Source of the DNA: Maribellus luteus
GTDB lineage: Bacteria > Bacteroidota > Bacteroidia > Bacteroidales > Prolixibacteraceae
Length of the DNA: 53,033 bases
Direction: 5' to 3'
Assembly (NCBI RefSeq): GCF_003576475.1
Contig: NZ_QWGR01000023.1
Span: forward strand, 1 to 53,033
Shown here one piece after another: positions 50,972-53,033 of this stretch; position 1 is the stretch's first letter; each line of letters starts with the position of its first letter. A program made the position numbers and the translations under genes. The notes beneath the pieces are model-generated. The model ran no database searches. It saw only the letters and a list, made by a program, of their open reading frames with translations, and had not been told where the DNA came from.

Positions 50972-51675
50972 AATTGAATGCGCTGTTCGGATCTACAGCT
51001 TTCTTTTAATAATTAATAAGCATACGGGAAAAATGCAGCGATTTCAGGTATTTAATCCAGAAGATACTATCTAAAAATGCGTTTGTACAATTCCGCCTGG
51101 CAGTATACGGTTTTGTGCAAAGGCAATACCTTACTACGTGTTGAACTCTGTTGTTCAAACGTTTGCTTTTTGGTGTTTGGCCGGGATGATTTCGGGTGAA
51201 TGTGTGGACCACATCAGATCAAAGGGCTTAGCGCCCGAGGGTGTTAAAACAGTATAAAAAGATTTTGTCATAATATATTAAAGTGTGTCACGATGTATTG
51301 CGTAGCACACTCGCGACCTGTTAATCTAAACAAGAAAGTTGATTTTGGATGTCGATTGGACCATGAGAAGATTCGCTAACCAGCGGCGAAACAAAGCATT
51401 GCTAATGTCGATTCAATAAAAACCTGATTGTCAAGGGGACAAAGGTAGAAATTAATTCCGGATAAAATCATAATTTACAGATATTGTAGTCTTAATTTCA
51501 CATTGGGCGATCTAAGGGCCCTTTTTCGGGAGAATGAAAGACTGCTTGCTTGCGGGATTTTACCCATTAGCAATTTTTTAACAGAACAGGCTTTTAGCAT
51601 ACCAACGTCCGAAAATTTCTGTACTACAGTTGTACAATGAATGAAATTCCACATATTCGTAAAAAATAACGACGT
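50972..51675. other. Long leader region of DEAD helicase
   Basis: About 700 bases. It holds a short GGGC-TTAGC-GCCC hairpin (51217-51229), a 68-codon open frame on the minus strand that lacks coding character, and a -7 box candidate for the helicase at 51440. If correct, the 5' UTR is over 450 nt. The right end contains the start region of the antiporter. Confidence 0.55.
51440..51447 (-). promoter_or_regulatory. Candidate helicase promoter
   Basis: TACCTTTG on the minus strand (plus-strand CAAAGGTA) matches TAnnTTTG. Transcription from here would give a leader of about 460 nt before the helicase ATG, typical of cold-inducible mRNAs. Not tested. Confidence 0.4.
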
Positions 51676-52629
51676 ATGCTGATTTCATTATTGCTGGTGC
51701 TTGCAGGATTTGTGGCACTTATATTTGGTGCCAACTGGCTGGTGGATGGAGCTTCGGCACTGGCAAAGAAATACCGGGTTTCCGACCTGGCAATCGGGTT
51801 AACGATTGTGGCTTTCGGAACTTCGGCACCCGAGATGGTGGTCAACCTGGTGGCTTCCACCAAAGGCTTGTCCGATATTGTGCTGGGAAACGTGATTGGA
51901 AGTAATAACTTCAATTTATTCATCATCCTGGGTATTTCGGGCTTGTTGTACCCGATTACGGTGCAGTCGTCAACGGCCTGGCGCGAAATTCCGCTGTCGA
52001 TTGTTGTGTTACTGGTGCTGATTGCCCTTGCCAATAACTTTTTTGTGGGGGTACCTGCCTTGTCGCGCATCGACGGGGTAATTTTGCTGACCTTGTTTTT
52101 AGGCTTTCTGTTTTATGTTTTCAAGCAAATGAAAGCCGAAAATGCAGAAGCATCAAAGCCGGTGGAGCGGGCCTTGTGGAAGATTGTGCTGTTTATAATT
52201 CTCGGACTGGGCGGTCTTGTTGCCGGCGGACAGCTGGTGGTAAACAACGCCGTGAAAATCGCTTCGTTGCTGGGGGTTAGCGAAAAAATTATTGGTTTAA
52301 CCATTGTCGCTGCCGGAACTTCGCTTCCCGAACTTACCACCTCGATTGTGGCCGCGCTGAAAAGAAACAGCGATATTGCGATCGGGAACGTGATCGGCTC
52401 CAATATTTTCAACGTACTCCTGGTACTGGCAGGCAGTTTGCTGATCAATCCCATACCGTTCAATCCTTCGTTTAACACCGATTTGATCATCATGACCAGC
52501 GGAAGCATTTTTCTTTTTGTGGCCATGCTTACCGGCAAGCGAAAAAAACTCGACCGCTGGGAAGCCGCCCTGTTACTGGTGCTTTTTATTGCCTATACGG
52601 TTTTTCTGATCAAAAAGGAAATCGGGTAA
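51676..52629 (+). CDS. Calcium/sodium antiporter (CaCA, YrbG-like)
   Basis: A 317-residue membrane protein built as two homologous five-helix halves. The ion-binding repeats are AFGTSAPEMVVNLVAS with NVIGSNNFNLFIILG in half 1 and AAGTSLPELTTSIVAALK with NVIGSNIFNVLLVLAG in half 2. The Glu and Asn residues in the repeats coordinate Ca2+ and Na+. It exchanges calcium for sodium or protons across the inner membrane. It is a single rightward gene. Confidence 0.93.
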   Translation: MLISLLLVLAGFVALIFGANWLVDGASALAKKYRVSDLAIGLTIVAFGTSAPEMVVNLVASTKGLSDIVLGNVIGSNNFNLFIILGISGLLYPITVQSSTAWREIPLSIVVLLVLIALANNFFVGVPALSRIDGVILLTLFLGFLFYVFKQMKAENAEASKPVERALWKIVLFIILGLGGLVAGGQLVVNNAVKIASLLGVSEKIIGLTIVAAGTSLPELTTSIVAALKRNSDIAIGNVIGSNIFNVLLVLAGSLLINPIPFNPSFNTDLIIMTSGSIFLFVAMLTGKRKKLDRWEAALLLVLFIAYTVFLIKKEIG

Positions 52630-53033
52630 AACTCTTTCATTCCGCAAGCGGAGTTTAATGGCGCGCAGAAAACGCAGATGTACGCAGAAAATGATTTCAC
52701 TCAAATGGGGAAAATAAAATTTGCGGTCATCAGCGCAATCAGCGGGAGATAAAAAGTACTTGACGAATTCAGAAAGCTGGTTAAAAAAGCTCCCGCAAAA
52801 GAGACAACGCTGTATGCGTTGGATTTTCATAGCAACTTGGCGGGTGTGTGTTATTTGTGGCGCAGGAATAAAAAATCGATTGCTTTACGTGCTTAGCGGC
52901 TGTTTCCTTAGCGTAGGTTTATCTGCATAAGCGGAGTAGGGAACCGTTCGCCTCTGCGCCTCTACCCCTCGTTTGCAACGAGGGGTAAGTTGTTTTGCAT
53001 TTGTAATGCCATTTTATTCGGCAGCATTTTTAT
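52630..53033. repeat. Right-end spacer with perfect palindrome
   Basis: About 400 bases with no convincing gene; 52641-52652 (TCCGC-AA-GCGGA) is a short hairpin after the antiporter stop. 52963-52987 is a perfect 25-base palindrome TACCCCTCGTT-TGC-AACGAGGGGTA, similar to the REP-type palindrome at about 24860. A repeated ACGCAGA-type stretch lies near 52663-52690. Confidence 0.6.

Noticed and set aside
51006..51212. 68-codon leader peptide gene of the helicase
   Set aside because: No coding character, no ribosome binding site that stands out, and AT-rich composition like the rest of the leader.
52721..52930. 69-codon gene at the right edge
   Set aside because: Composition and residue use look like translated intergenic repeat; no recognisable domain.

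Overview
The window reads as a chromosomal segment of a Bacteroidota bacterium, most likely a marine or sediment member of the Marinilabiliales/Prolixibacteraceae type; the family is a guess from gene content. Signs are: promoters with a TAnnTTTG -7 box and weak ribosome binding sites; a DUF4249 lipoprotein paired with a TonB-dependent receptor; DUF3667, CvpA, YbbR-CoaE and bacterial GH3 proteins; and remnants of the Bacteroidota REP-associated transposase (RAYT). No rRNA, tRNA, phage or complete insertion sequence was found.

Layout. 1-7.7 kb: a secreted FAD oxidoreductase, an SMR (Gdx/SugE) exporter, a membrane MutS-like ATPase and a GH78 rhamnosidase lipoprotein. 7.9-14.5 kb: a TGS-uridine kinase fusion, pta-ackA (acetyl-CoA to acetate with ATP) and a PfkB/adenosine kinase. 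14.7-20.8 kb: deoxynucleoside kinase, GH3 protein, CvpA, DUF3667, a small membrane protein, fmt and DUF5522. 21-24 kb: an accessory region with a phased palindrome array and three lipoprotein cassettes interrupted by REP/RAYT debris. 24.2-36 kb: a beta-lactamase remnant, an Asp/Asn hydroxylase-like protein, a CDF metal exporter, class II aldolase, sugar porter, MOSC protein, the ybbR-coaE-djlA-like operon, and the DUF4249-TonB receptor pair. 36.4-41.8 kb: an arsenic island (arsR, arsF, arsG, a ProC-like gene, a second arsR, arsC, arsM, acr3). 42-47 kb: a LytTR regulator, B12-binding radical SAM enzyme, fatty acid desaturase and an HMA-AraC regulator. 47-51 kb: a RelA/SpoT-type synthetase and a cold-shock RNA-chaperone cluster (CspA, RRM protein, cold-shock domain protein, DEAD helicase). 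51.7-52.6 kb: a CaCA antiporter.

The most unusual structures are two intergenic arrays whose units keep an almost exact period of 21 bp (4714-5007) or 42 bp (21051-21487), i.e. two or four turns of B-DNA. Their bases have diverged widely, but in the 42-bp array the palindromes stay paired through compensating changes. Next to the second array lie three lipoprotein genes that share leader and signal peptide but have different mature domains. Each is followed within 5-20 bp by the broken start of another secreted-protein gene. Two of these breaks coincide with a REP-RAYT-REP element, and the third leader copy is an element-free version of the same site.

The arsenic island is coherent: ArsC reduces arsenate, Acr3 exports arsenite, ArsM methylates it, and ArsF/ArsG are of the type linked to aromatic arsenicals. 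Each arsR has a palindromic operator candidate at its own promoter.
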